The notes beneath the pieces are model-generated. The model made no database searches. It was not told where the DNA came from and worked only from the letters and a program-made list of their open reading frames with translations. A stretch of 64,000 nucleotides of DNA from Bradyrhizobium diazoefficiens. Lineage in GTDB: Bacteria; Pseudomonadota; Alphaproteobacteria; Rhizobiales; Xanthobacteraceae. This document shows, in pieces, positions 31,366 to 40,433 of the stretch (its first letter is position 1; every line of letters starts with the position of its first letter). The DNA is taken from the NCBI RefSeq assembly GCF_016612535.1, contig NZ_JAENXS010000001.1:3460343-3524342 (forward strand). Reading direction: 5' to 3'. Made by a program: the position numbers and the translations under genes.

Positions 31366-32400
31366 AAACCACGCTTGCATTTCATCCAATATTGATTTCA
31401 CTGAACCTGAACTATGATCATTCGCGACGGACTCTACCGCGCTGGTGGCTCGCCCGATACGGCAGTGCTCGATGGGCGCATACTCCGCTCTCGACGTCCA
31501 CCGGCGGCCCAGCTACCGAGCTATCGTCGTTGAACTCGATAGCGGACAACCAGCCCGCGACGTGCACGATCTGTGTTAGAGGGCATGGCCCTTGGCGCGC
31601 AGTACGTCTCGCCGAAGGCGCGCCAACGTCATGCGATCATCAATGAGACTGCCCACCGCTTGAATGGCAGGAGGGTAGAGCCGTCGCCCGTCGGACAGAC
31701 CGAGTGCGCCACATGGCCTGCTGTCGTCCATGAGAATGGTTGGGAATTTCGTGCTGGTGATCCGCGGCACCCGCGCCTGCAAGTGTGCGCCTTTAATCCC
31801 AATTTCTTTGCCAGTGACAACCGGCCCGGACCGATTGTGAGGGTACTGCCGTCGCCTCATGCAAAATGTCTTCCATTGGTGTCCAAGATGTTGTGGCGAT
31901 CGCGTCTGATTTGCGACATGCCGTCGGGCCTACGACATGTCTGCTTGAGAAAATAGTGGTAGAAATCGACGTTTCGCAGTTGGCGTGAGTCTTGAACGGG
32001 AGATGTCCTTCCGCATCGCATCAATAGGGCTCGCAGTCATGGCTTATAAGGTTTTCGTTGCTCCATTCCCACATTCGTGGCGCTTGAATTCGGCTACCCC
32101 ACCACCGCTATCCGTTTCAGGGCGGGCTCGGTTACGATCTTGCCACCGGAATCGACAAGGCTAGGTATCCAATTCGCGTCGGTCCTCATCCCGATGCTGG
32201 CGAGTCCCAACCAGCCGCGTCTCCTTCGCGCTTAAGCCGCGCGGACGCGTCCGTCGGAGGAAGTGCTAGCCAAGGCGGCGGACCGTTTCTCATCAAAGGG
32301 CGAGCAGTTCCGTCCGCTCCGCGTCTCTAGCGGCCGGCTGTGCAACGCTGCACGTAAGGCCGCGTTCGCTATCGCGATGGCTGAGAAGAGGAGCCCTCCG
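31366..32400. other. One-kilobase gap upstream of the MATE gene
   Basis: A fragment near 31420-31530 (AVLDGRILRSTSTGGPA across frames) looks like a scrap of an IS5-group transposase. The rest shows no gene. GAAGAGGAG at 32383-32391 is the MATE ribosome site. Confidence 0.35.
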
Positions 32401-33867
32401 GTGAAACAAGAGCGTCGAATGTCCACCGAACGACAGCAGCATGCTTTCCATAGCAAAATAGTCCAAACAAAATCCGCATCGGCAGCGCGGAACGGACCGA
32501 CGAGAAGGGCTCCCCACCATAGCCTTGCTGTTGAGTTCAGAGAAACCGTCGACCTCGCAGTGCCGATTGTGCTAACGCAGGCTGGCCAGATCGCGATGAT
32601 GACGACCGATCTTGCCTTCATCGCGCGCACCGGCGCTGAAGGGGTCGCCGCGGCTGCGCTGGCCGGCAGACTATATCTCATGAGCGTCATGTTCGGCGTC
32701 GGCCTGCTGACGCCAATCGCGCCATTGGCGGCGCAGGCGTTTGGGGCGGATAATCTGCCTATGGTCCGACGCTCCCTGCGGATGGGCCTATTGGCGGCGT
32801 TGCTGCTATCTATCCCGATCACTGCGTCCGCACTGTTCGGAGAGCAAATACTGCTCGCTCTTAGCCAGGAGCCGGCCGCGGCGCGGCTCGCCCAGCAATA
32901 TCTCTTTGGACTGGCTTGGGGCGTGGCGCCAGCGCTGTGGTTTCAGGCCATCCGCAATTTGATGAGCGCAGTCAAGCGCCCGCAACCGGTCTGGTGGATC
33001 ACGCTCGCAGCCGTGCCCGTCAACGCGGTGCTGGTTTATATCCTCGTTTATGGGAAGCTTGGCCTGCCCCGGCTCGAGCTCTTTGGAGCGGGCCTTGCAA
33101 CTACTCTCGTGAACTGTGGAACGTTTTTGACGGTTTTGTGGGTCGCCACAATGCATCGTCCTTTTCGTGACTACCACGTGCTTGCGCATTTCTGGCGCTT
33201 CAATTGGCCCTTAATGCGGCAGTTAGTCCTGACCGGCACGCCGAACTCCGTCACTTACTTAGTTCGGTACGCACTATCCTCGGCCGCAGTGCTCCTGGCC
33301 GGCAGGATCAGCACCAGAGCAATTGTCGCTCATCAGATTGCGAGCCAAGTCGCCGCCTTCCTGGCATTGATCCCCTTAGGCATCAGCACGGCGGCGAGCG
33401 TGCGCGTTAGCCATGCAGCCGGCCGCCGCGATGGTCCCGGAATTAGGCTGGCTGGTCTGGTTGCGATAGTGCTCGGTTTCGTCACAACCGTAATGCTAAC
33501 GATTGCAGTGATCGCCGCACGTATGCCGATTGCCAAGTTTCTACTCGGCGAATCGGCCGGCGATGCTGATGCAACGATCCGATTGGCTGGAGAGCTCCTT
33601 TTGGCCGGCGCGAGCTATTTCGTCACTGATGCCACCCAGTGGATCGCGGCGGCCAGCCTTCGAGGGCTGAAGGATACGCGAGTGCCGCTTCTGTTTGCCG
33701 TTATCGCTCAGTGGTTGATTGGCTTGCCCATTAGCTACATACTAGGTTTGAAAATGGGCCTTGGCGCAGTTGGTATCTGGATCGGCTTATCAATCGGCGC
33801 AACCATCTATGCGGGGCTTCTTGTCCAACGGTTCCTGCTGCTGGCGAACGGCCGCTCTTGCAATTGA
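32401..33867 (+). CDS. MATE-family multidrug/metabolite exporter (NorM-like)
   Basis: 488-residue inner-membrane antiporter with twelve hydrophobic segments in two pseudo-symmetric halves (LAVPIVLTQAGQIAMMTTDL starts the first half; LVLTGTPNSVTYLVRYALSS the second). Conserved MATE features include GVGLLTPIAPLAAQAFGA, PAAARLAQQYLFGL and LKDTRVPLLFAVIAQWLIGLP. The GTG at 32401 is chosen because AGGAG lies 9 bases upstream; ATG 32419 is an alternative. It exports cationic drugs or small metabolites using Na+ or H+. Intact although flanked by IS66 debris: the next base after its stop already belongs to an IS66 tnpB fragment, so its last few residues may have been altered. Confidence 0.9.
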   Translation: MKQERRMSTERQQHAFHSKIVQTKSASAARNGPTRRAPHHSLAVEFRETVDLAVPIVLTQAGQIAMMTTDLAFIARTGAEGVAAAALAGRLYLMSVMFGVGLLTPIAPLAAQAFGADNLPMVRRSLRMGLLAALLLSIPITASALFGEQILLALSQEPAAARLAQQYLFGLAWGVAPALWFQAIRNLMSAVKRPQPVWWITLAAVPVNAVLVYILVYGKLGLPRLELFGAGLATTLVNCGTFLTVLWVATMHRPFRDYHVLAHFWRFNWPLMRQLVLTGTPNSVTYLVRYALSSAAVLLAGRISTRAIVAHQIASQVAAFLALIPLGISTAASVRVSHAAGRRDGPGIRLAGLVAIVLGFVTTVMLTIAVIAARMPIAKFLLGESAGDADATIRLAGELLLAGASYFVTDATQWIAAASLRGLKDTRVPLLFAVIAQWLIGLPISYILGLKMGLGAVGIWIGLSIGATIYAGLLVQRFLLLANGRSCN

Positions 33868-33981
33868 ATCCGCCGCCCCGACGTGGTGCGTTTGTCGGCG
33901 GCGGATTTGTCGGCGCTGCTCGAAGAGCTTGATTGGCGGCGTGTCCACGCGGGAGACGGTCGTCCCGACGCAAGCCGATAA
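33868..33981 (+). pseudogene. tnpB: IS66 tnpB, C-terminal fragment
   Basis: Encodes RRPDVVRLSAADLSALLEEL and DWRRVHAGDGRPDASR, the usual end of second-type IS66 TnpB. It begins immediately after the MATE stop codon, which marks the recombination or deletion junction. The tnpC remnant follows 80 bases later. Confidence 0.75.
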
Positions 33982-34061
33982 TTGTGGACCGCGCTGCGGC
34001 GAAGTGAATCAGGGGCATTGAGCACGCCGTCAAGCGGCCGCGAATATGCTCTGATTTGCCT

Positions 34062-35294
34062 GTGAGCGATAACCGTCCTGATGATCCCGAGACGCTGAAG
34101 GCGATGCTGCTTGCCGAGCTGGACGAGAGCGAGCGGCTGCGCCAGATCATCAAAGACCTGCAGCGTTATCGCTTTGGCCGGAAGGCAGAGTCGCTTTCCG
34201 AGGAGCAGATGCTGCTCGGTCTCGAGGACGTCCAAATGCGCGTGTCGAGCCTGCGAAGACGGCGTCCTGCAGGCCCAGGCTCCGGCCCGCTTGATCGAGG
34301 GCGGACTGCTGACGAAGGCAGCCGTCGCTCAGGTTCTGATGTCCAAGTACGCCGATCATCTGCCGCTGTACCGGCAGGCCCAGATCTATGCCCCCAGGGC
34401 ATCCCTCTCGATCGATCGACTCCGGCGGACTGGGCTGGGCATGCCGCCCTCCATCTGGGTCCGCAGTATGAGTGCCTTGTCATGGTGCTTCGAGCGAGGT
34501 CCAAGCTGTTCGCCGACGAGACGACCGTGCCTGTGCTCGATCCCGGTCGAGGGCGCACCAAGACCGGCCAGCTTTGGGCCTATGCCGCCGATGACAAGCC
34601 AGTGGCGTTTCGATCCACGCGGAATAGCCTATGTCTATGCAACCGACCGCAAAGCCGAGCGGCTGTTCAATCATCTTGCCGGCTTCAGGGCGTCCTGCAG
34701 GTCGATGTGGCTACAACGCCTACCCATAGCTCGCCGAGCGTGGCGAGGTGGAGCTCGCCTTCTGCTGGGTGCACATGCGGCGCAAGTCTACGAACTCGCG
34801 ACAGCCGGCCCCCCCCGCCGATCGCAAGCGAGGCCTTGAAGCACATTGCTGCATTCTATGCGATCGACCAGGAGATCCGAGGCCGCAGCGCCGAGGAACG
34901 TCGCCTCGTGCGGCAGCAGAACAGCCGGCCGCTGGCTGATGCCTTCGAGGGCTGGCTGCGCGCCAAGCTGGCTCTCATAAGTCAGAAGATCAAGCTCACC
35001 GAGGCCATCAGCTACGGCCTCTCGCGCTGGCAAGGCTTAACGCGCGTCATCGACGATGGCCGCATTGAACTCGACAACAATACGGTCGAACGATCAATCC
35101 GTGGCATCAAGCTCAGTCGCAAGAACGCGCTGTTTGCCGGATCCGACGGTGGCGCCCGAACACTGGGTTGTCGTCGCGTCCCTGGTCGAGACTTGCAAGA
35201 TCAACGACGTCGATCCGTTCGCCCATCTCACCAACGTCCTGACCAGGATCGTCAACGGGGCTATCCAAACCGCGACATCGACCAGCTACTGCCC
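34062..35294 (+). pseudogene. tnpC: IS66 (second type) tnpC remnant, interrupted by IS630
   Basis: The N-terminus VSDNRPDDPETLKAMLLAEL with the coiled region and the RYRFGRKAESLSEEQM motif is complete. Later pieces are VDLDPG-type VPVLDPGRGRTKTGQLWAYA, GWLRAKLALISQKIKLTEAI and NNTVERSIRGIKLSRKNALF. Several frameshifts break it, for example near 34250, 34620, 34720 and 35150. Its 3' end is cut at TGCCC-TA by the IS630, and the missing tail resumes at 39549 as GGCCTGCCGCGCTCAAGCCT. Confidence 0.85.
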
Positions 35295-35296
35295 TA
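35295..35296. repeat. TA target duplication, left of the second IS630
   Basis: TA before the terminal repeat AAGCG; its partner is at 39547-39548. Removing the element rejoins the IS66 sequence ACTGCCCTAGGCCTGCCGCG, which parallels ACTGCCCTGGGCCTGCCGCG at 31321. Confidence 0.85.
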
Positions 35297-35457
35297 CAAG
35301 CGTGATGGCATTAGGTTCGATAGCCTGAATTTTTGAGGTAGTTGGCGCACTCCTTGGCGGTGGTGGCCGATTGCGGCGCAGACCGCGTCGACGGTTCGTG
35401 CGGCAGCTTTACGGAGCAGGTGCTTGAGCTTGGCAAAGACCTGCTCGATCGGGTTCA

Positions 35458-35465
35458 GGTCGGGC
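35458..35465. repeat. 8-bp target duplication GGTCGGGC, left copy
   Basis: Directly before the IS66 end GTAAGCGGAGC. The identical octamer stands at 38581-38588. It falls within the PDLNPIEQ codons of the IS630 transposase. Confidence 0.93.
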
Positions 35466-35506
35466 GTAAGCGGAGCTCTGCGGCCCTTTTGAATGGCGCT
35501 TGACGC

Positions 35507-36109
35507 CTATTTTGTTCGCGTGGCGCGCCGCCGCGGTTTCCATGTGTCGGACAACGCGTTGACGGCGGCTTCGAGCGCCTTCCGGTCGACGACGGTGGGG
35601 TCGAACCGCTCCGGGCCCCAGAGGCGCATGTGTTCGTGCTCGGGATGGGCGGGGTCGCTGATGGCGGCGATGTATTCGGCATAGCCTGGCGCACCGCCGA
35701 CGTCTTCCGGAGGACAACGACCGGCAGCCTCGAGCAGGAAGGGAAGCCCCTCCGTCATGGTGTTCTCGAACCATTTTTCGAGCTTGATCACATGGTCCCA
35801 GCTGTCGCCGAAATCATAGAGATAGTGGATCGTCTTGGCGCCGGTCTCTCGAACAATATCGCAAAGCCGCGCTTTGCTCGCATCCATGGGCTGGTGGCCG
35901 TAATCGTTGTGGGGGTCGGGAATCCCCCAATGTGCCTCACCAGCGAAGAACTCGAAGAGGTGACTGTTCGTCCAGCCGAATGCCTCCTGAAGCGTGAGAT
36001 GCAACCGATCAAGGCGCAGGGTGATGGGTACGACAAGGCGACGCATCACCTCCGGCTTCACGTCCTTGAGGGTCACCTTGATCCGGACCGCGGTCGTGTT
36101 CAGGCTCAT
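35507..36109 (-). CDS. IS66 passenger, plasmid pRiA4b ORF-3 family
   Basis: 200 residues starting MSLNTTAVRIKVTLKDVKPE. Conserved blocks are LHLTLQEAFGWTNSHLFEF, TIHYLYDFGDSWDHVIKLEK and GRCPPEDVGGAPGYAEY, the signature of the PRiA4_ORF3 family. Its ATG overlaps the tnpC stop in ATGA, so it is probably translated by re-initiation after TnpC. The upstream 27 codons of the open frame lie inside tnpC and are rejected. Known members occur widely in Rhizobiales, often by IS66, but no biochemical role is established. It lies inside the terminal repeats and so travels with the element. Confidence 0.85.
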   Translation of the reverse strand: MSLNTTAVRIKVTLKDVKPEVMRRLVVPITLRLDRLHLTLQEAFGWTNSHLFEFFAGEAHWGIPDPHNDYGHQPMDASKARLCDIVRETGAKTIHYLYDFGDSWDHVIKLEKWFENTMTEGLPFLLEAAGRCPPEDVGGAPGYAEYIAAISDPAHPEHEHMRLWGPERFDPTVVDRKALEAAVNALSDTWKPRRRATRTK

Positions 36110-37671
36110 GCTGCCAGCCTCGGATCGGGAGCATGCATCGTGTATGTCGACGCCCAGGGAAGCAGTTCGTCCAGTCGCGCCGCAGGCCAACCATTGACGA
36201 GCTTTGCGAGAACGTCAGCGAGCCAGCGCTCGGCATTGACGCCATTGAGCTTACAGGTCTCGATTAATGAAGCCAGCACTGCCCAATTCTCGGCACCCTC
36301 GTCGCAACCGGCAAAAAGGGAGTTCTTGGCGTTGAGCTTGATCGGCCGCATCGCACGCTCGACTGCATTCGTGTCCATCTCGATGCGTCCGTCATCAAGG
36401 TAGAGCGTCAGGCCATCCCAATGACGCAGCGCGTAACGCAAGGCCTTCGCCGTGTCGCTCTTCTGCGCAAGGTGATCAAGCGTTGCCTCAAACCACTGCT
36501 TCAAGGCTGTAGCCCGAGGCCGGGCATGCGCTTGTCGGCCGGCGCAGCGCTCGGCAGCAGAGTGGCCGCGCAGTGCCTTCTCGACTGCGTAGAGCTGGGC
36601 AATGCGCGCGAGCGCCTCGCGGGCAACCGGAGCTGGCGCCGGAGCAGCCTCGCGCTCGATCTTCACAAACTGGCGCCGTAGATGCGACCAGCAGAAGGCG
36701 AGCGTCCCAGACAGGGCGTCCGCACGCGTCTCTCGGGTCATGGCCTTGTAGGCCTGATAGCCGTCGCAATGGATGATGCCGCGATAGCCCTCGAGCAAGC
36801 GCAAGCCATGAACAGCCCCGCGTCCCGGTGCATAGGCATAAACCACCCCAGGCGGTTCAGGTCCGGCCCAGGGCCTGTCATCGCGTGACAGCGCCCAGAA
36901 GTAGCCGGTTTTGGTCCTGCCGCGCCCCGGATCCAACACCGGCGCCGGGGTCTCATCGACACAGAGCTTCGAGGAGACGAGCAGAAGCTGGCGCAGACGA
37001 TGCCATAAGGGCTTCAATTCCTGGGCAGCATAGCCGACCCAGAAGGCGAGCGTGGAACGGTCGATGGCGATACCGTGCGTCGCCAGCATCTGCGCCTGGC
37101 GGTAAAGCGGCAAATGCCAATGATACTTGGCATCGATGACATGCGCGACCAGCCGCTCGGTGGGCAATCCTCCCCTGATCAGTCGCTCGGGAGCGGCGTG
37201 CTGGAGGACGACGCCATGATAGGCGCGGCAGGCCAGCTTGGGCCGGCGGGTGACGATGACGCGATACTGCGCCGGCACGACGTCGAGCCTCTGGCTCTCA
37301 TCGTGGCCGATCTCAAAGAGATCGCCTTTGCAGGACGGACAGCAGGTTGGAGCGGGCATCAGGGTCTCGATGATGCGCGGCAAATGCTCCGGAAGCTGAC
37401 CACGGTTGGCCCTGCGCGCGGCAGCTCTCTTCTCGCATGTCTTGGGATTGGCGCGATCCTCGGCGGCTTCGAGAGCCGCAACGGCCTGATCGATATCCTC
37501 CAGAACAAGCTGTAACTGATCAGTGTCCAGCTTTTCCGAGGAGCGACCGAACTGCGCATCTTTTGCAAGCTTGAGCAACCGCTCGAGCCTGGCGCAGCGA
37601 TCCAGCAGAGCCGCGGCAAAGACGCGCAACTCGGCCGGATCGCTCGGCAGCTCATCAGGCAAATCACTCAT
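36106..37671 (-). CDS. tnpC: IS66 transposase TnpC
   Basis: 521 residues, intact. The N-terminal coiled region has RLERLLKLAKDAQFGRSSEK. Next is a cysteine-rich zinc-binding block (PAPTCCPSCKGDLFEIGHDE), then the DDE core with VDETPAPVLDPGRGRTKTGY, IIHCDGYQAY and [20 protein letters not shown]. The C-terminal domain ends LPWASTYTMHAPDPRLAA. It catalyses strand transfer of the element with help from TnpA and TnpB. It starts 51 bases after tnpB. Confidence 0.93.
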   Translation of the reverse strand: MSDLPDELPSDPAELRVFAAALLDRCARLERLLKLAKDAQFGRSSEKLDTDQLQLVLEDIDQAVAALEAAEDRANPKTCEKRAAARRANRGQLPEHLPRIIETLMPAPTCCPSCKGDLFEIGHDESQRLDVVPAQYRVIVTRRPKLACRAYHGVVLQHAAPERLIRGGLPTERLVAHVIDAKYHWHLPLYRQAQMLATHGIAIDRSTLAFWVGYAAQELKPLWHRLRQLLLVSSKLCVDETPAPVLDPGRGRTKTGYFWALSRDDRPWAGPEPPGVVYAYAPGRGAVHGLRLLEGYRGIIHCDGYQAYKAMTRETRADALSGTLAFCWSHLRRQFVKIEREAAPAPAPVAREALARIAQLYAVEKALRGHSAAERCAGRQAHARPRATALKQWFEATLDHLAQKSDTAKALRYALRHWDGLTLYLDDGRIEMDTNAVERAMRPIKLNAKNSLFAGCDEGAENWAVLASLIETCKLNGVNAERWLADVLAKLVNGWPAARLDELLPWASTYTMHAPDPRLAA

Positions 37672-37722
37672 TGCTCCGAGTCTGCCACGCTTCGCGCTCC
37701 GATGCAGCGAAGATTTGTATCT

Positions 37723-38076
37723 TTAAGCAAGTGCTTTCGGCTGCGCGTCGCGAGGCGCATGCATGCGCGTCCAATCCATGCCGGCCAGAAGCGCCGACAG
37801 CTGGGCCGCATTCATCCGCATCATGCCGGCCACGATGGGAGGCCATTTGAAGCCGCTGCCATCGAGCCGCTTCCAGTACATCACAAGGCCGCTGCCATCC
37901 CAGACGACGATCTTCACGCGGTCAGCGCGCTTCGCACGGAAGACCACCGCCACGCCCTTCATCGGGTCATGGCCCAGCGTCTCCTTCGCCAACAGCGCCA
38001 AGCCCTCCGCACCTTTTCTGAAGTCCACAGGTTGGGTCGCTACGTAAATCGTAAGGCTCGCAGGCGGCGTCAGCAT
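37723..38076 (-). CDS. tnpB: IS66 accessory protein TnpB
   Basis: 117 residues starting MLTPPASLTIYVATQPVDFR. Family core VKIVVWDGSGLVMYWKRLDG and end MDWTRMHAPRDAQPKALA. Its start codon lies 7 bases inside the end of tnpA, indicating coupling. Intact. Confidence 0.92.
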   Translation of the reverse strand: MLTPPASLTIYVATQPVDFRKGAEGLALLAKETLGHDPMKGVAVVFRAKRADRVKIVVWDGSGLVMYWKRLDGSGFKWPPIVAGMMRMNAAQLSALLAGMDWTRMHAPRDAQPKALA

Positions 38077-38492
38077 GAACGTGTCCGTCGGAGCGCTAAG
38101 AACACATCACTCAACACAGCAAGGCCAGGCGCCCCCCGCACCTCCACGCGTGCTCCCTGGAGCTCAACCGTCACAATGGCTGCTTCCGGCGACCCGGTAG
38201 GCTCTGCGGCCGCCGGTAGCGCCGATTCCGACACCACCGGCACGAACGACAGCGTAGCCGCCGAAGCCGGCAGCACCAACTGGCCCAAACGCGCCCGACG
38301 CCGCCAGTCATGCACCTGCTGGGGCCGGCAGCCATGACGACGGGCGACGTCTGTGACAACCGCCCCCGGCTCGAGGCTTTCCGCGGCAATCTGTGCCTTC
38401 AAATCATCCGGCCACCGCTTGCGACCTGCGCCAGCATACACTTCGATACGCGGCGACAACGGTCGTCTTATGTCGTCCGAATGGTCGTCCAT
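38070..38492 (-). CDS. tnpA: IS66 protein TnpA
   Basis: 140 residues from MDDHSDDIRRPLSPRIEVYA. The helix-turn-helix region is WPDDLKAQIAAESLEPGAVV and RHGCRPQQVHDWRRRARLGQ. The frame is open up to 38549, but the extra 19 codons lie toward the terminal repeat and are less likely to be used. First gene of the element. Confidence 0.88.
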   Translation of the reverse strand: MDDHSDDIRRPLSPRIEVYAGAGRKRWPDDLKAQIAAESLEPGAVVTDVARRHGCRPQQVHDWRRRARLGQLVLPASAATLSFVPVVSESALPAAAEPTGSPEAAIVTVELQGARVEVRGAPGLAVLSDVFLALRRTRSC

Positions 38493-38580
38493 TGTGAGCA
38501 CCCTTGCTGAAGATGACTCTTCTAACGGTGCTCTCAAGACTCCGCACAAACAATCCGATGGGCCTCGGCGCTACGCTTAC

Positions 38581-38588
38581 GGTCGGGC
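38581..38588. repeat. 8-bp target duplication GGTCGGGC, right copy
   Basis: Exact repeat of 35458-35465, directly after the IS66 terminus. Confidence 0.93.
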
Positions 38589-39546
38589 GAGTATTTTGGC
38601 AGGAAGAAGAGCTTGGCGCCGACCGAACGGATGAGCTGGCGAACTGCTTTGCTCCTGTGGCTGCCGAGATTGTCCAAGACGACGATATCGCCGGGCCGAA
38701 GGACGGGCAGAAGAACCTTCTCGACATAGGTGCGAAAGCTCACGCCATCGATCGGCCCCTCGATGAACCATGGCGCATCGATGCGCTCATGACGCAGGGC
38801 TGCCAGGAAGGTCATGGTTTTCCAGCGGCCGTGTGGAACCTTGGCGTGAAGTCGGTGCCCGCGCGGCGCCCATCCCCGCAAGGACGCCATATCGGTCCTG
38901 GTCCAGGTCTCGTCGATGAAGACCAGCCGCTCAGATCCTCACCTTATTCCTAGCGCTTCTGCCTTTTCTGATTCCCTCGTCAGGTAAGGGCTAACCCGCC
39001 TGTGGCCCACGCCGGATGCTTACGCCGGTCAGCTTCGACGCGACCTTGATATTTTGTCCACTGGGCTCGCCGCCGCGCGACCTCGGGTCGATCGCGTTCG
39101 CCAGCCGCCACGCTTTTTTTGAAGCTGAGCTTCTCGGCATGCACGAAGTCCCACACGAGTGGTAATCGACCTTCAGGCCGCGTCCGGCAAGCTCGGCAAC
39201 GAGCCCGCGTATGGTGAAATCGCCGGCCTTGATCCGTTGCGATAGCCAGACGGCGTGGTCTCCCGAAACCGCCTTCGGCTTGTGACCGCCCATCTGGCCA
39301 GGCTCGACGCTGCCGGTCTTCTCGACCCGCTTCATCCAGCCAATGGCCGTGCTGATTGCCACTCCGAACCGCTTGGCGGTTTGATTGCGGGACATCCCGC
39401 CCTCGATCGCGGACACGACACGCTTACGAAGATCCAGAGAATAAGGCTTGCCCATCCATGCTGGTCTCCTCCCAGCCAGCATGGTGAATCAGAAACGCAC
39501 TGATTTGGGAATCCCAAATCGATTCAACCAAACCCCATCCCGCTTT

Positions 39547-39590
39547 TAGGCCTGCCGCGCTCAAGCCTCAAGCCACACCTCTTGAGCGCG
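39547..39590 (+). other. Distal tail of the host IS66 remnant, with TA
   Basis: TA at 39547-39548 followed by GGCCTGCCGCGCTCAAGCCT, which continues the tnpC C-terminus broken at 35294 and parallels 31329 onward. Confidence 0.7.
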
Positions 39591-39686
39591 ATCATGCGGC
39601 GCGGCTCCTGCAGAGACGACCGCGGGAAGAACAATGAAACGGGCAGTGTATCGCTCTTGGCTATGGTCTTGATATCGTGCGTGCCA

Positions 39687-40433
39687 TTAAAGGACGGTCG
39701 ACCGGGTTCCAATAACAGACGCGTCGAATTCTACGATGTATGCCAACCGGTCAAATGGAGATTCGGAAATCCCAAGGAGCGAAAAGGACGGGTCCCCAGT
39801 TGTTAATTGATAAGCCCGCCGAAGAGTCGGATATCCATTAGGAATACCAAACGCCTGCTGCGCTTCCTCTGAAGCCGGTGCGGCGTCAATAAGCAGCTTT
39901 GTCTTGCAAAAGCGCGTTCCCTGGTCGCGCAGTGCCACGCTTACAAGCTTATTCTCAGTGTCATCAACGATTTTGTCGCTCAAAGATACGGGCAAGTATG
40001 AAGTATCAAGAACGACTGGCGTTTCGTCGATCGATATTATCTTTCTTATACAAAGCATTGTGCCGGTTGCCGCATCAAATTCACTTAGAATGGGATTTCG
40101 GATCCTCTCCCTGGTCATCGACGTCAGTTGAATTGGTGATTTGAACCCCAGGAGCTGCACATCTCGGGTAAACGTTAACGAGAACTCGAGACTACGAATA
40201 AACCTGCGCGTTTCTCGCACAAAGCTCCCAACCCCAGGAACGGTGCGGAGGACTCCAGTGGGTTGAAGGTCTCGAAGGGCGCGCCTGACAGTAATCGCGC
40301 TTACGCCGAATTCCTCTGCTAAGACGGTTGCGGACGGTAGAGGGACGCCCACTTTGTATTCATGTTCGAGCACTCTTCGCATGATCTCATGTCGAACCTG
40401 CTCGTGCAGCGCACCGACCACTATCCTAGGCAT
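39687..40433 (-). CDS. GntR-family regulator, HutC/UTRA type
   Basis: 248 residues. The winged helix-turn-helix (residues ~10-70) has VGVPLPSATVLAEEFGVSAI followed by TVRRALRDLQPTGVLRTVPG, the GntR signature. The UTRA ligand-binding domain (~90-235) has IRKIISIDETPVVLDTSYLP and ends in the typical LAYIVEFDASVIG. It represses target genes until a small effector binds. It lies beside the SbnA-like/GNAT block, all on the minus strand, but 0.9 kb of non-coding DNA separates it from the SbnA-like gene. Whether it controls that block is an inference. Confidence 0.88.
   Translation of the reverse strand: MPRIVVGALHEQVRHEIMRRVLEHEYKVGVPLPSATVLAEEFGVSAITVRRALRDLQPTGVLRTVPGVGSFVRETRRFIRSLEFSLTFTRDVQLLGFKSPIQLTSMTRERIRNPILSEFDAATGTMLCIRKIISIDETPVVLDTSYLPVSLSDKIVDDTENKLVSVALRDQGTRFCKTKLLIDAAPASEEAQQAFGIPNGYPTLRRAYQLTTGDPSFSLLGISESPFDRLAYIVEFDASVIGTRSTVL

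Larger units (their letters stand above)
35466..38580 (-). mobile_element. Complete IS66-family element with passenger gene
   Basis: 3,115 bp, with terminal repeats GTAAGCGGAGCTCTGCGGCC and GTAAGCGTAGCGCCGAGGCC and a perfect 8-bp duplication. The gene order is tnpA-tnpB-tnpC-passenger, all intact, with short overlaps at each boundary except tnpB-tnpC (51 bases). It is the only apparently active large element in the window and the template for reading the two damaged copies at 1483-4419. Confidence 0.93.
35311..39455 (-). pseudogene. IS630 transposase interrupted by IS66
   Basis: The N-terminal part (39455-38996) has MGKPYSLDLRKRVVSAIEGG and KRFGVAISTAIGWMKRVEKT. The DDE part (38942-38581) has FIDETWTRTDMASLRGWAPR and LDNLGSHRSKAVRQLIRS, and stops at LPKYSPD. 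The IS66 follows, then [20 protein letters not shown] to SGYRT (35465-35311). A missing base near 39160 and ~50 foreign bases near 38940-38990 break the frame independently of the insertion. Not functional. Confidence 0.85.
35297..39546 (-). mobile_element. IS630-family element, itself split by IS66
   Basis: The ends are CAAGCGTGATGGCATTAGGT (left) and AAAGCGGGATGGGGTTTGGT (right, read inward), clear inverted repeats, with TA on both sides. Without the 3.1-kb IS66 and its duplication the element would be about 1.13 kb. It inserted into the tnpC of the second-type IS66 remnant. Confidence 0.88.
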
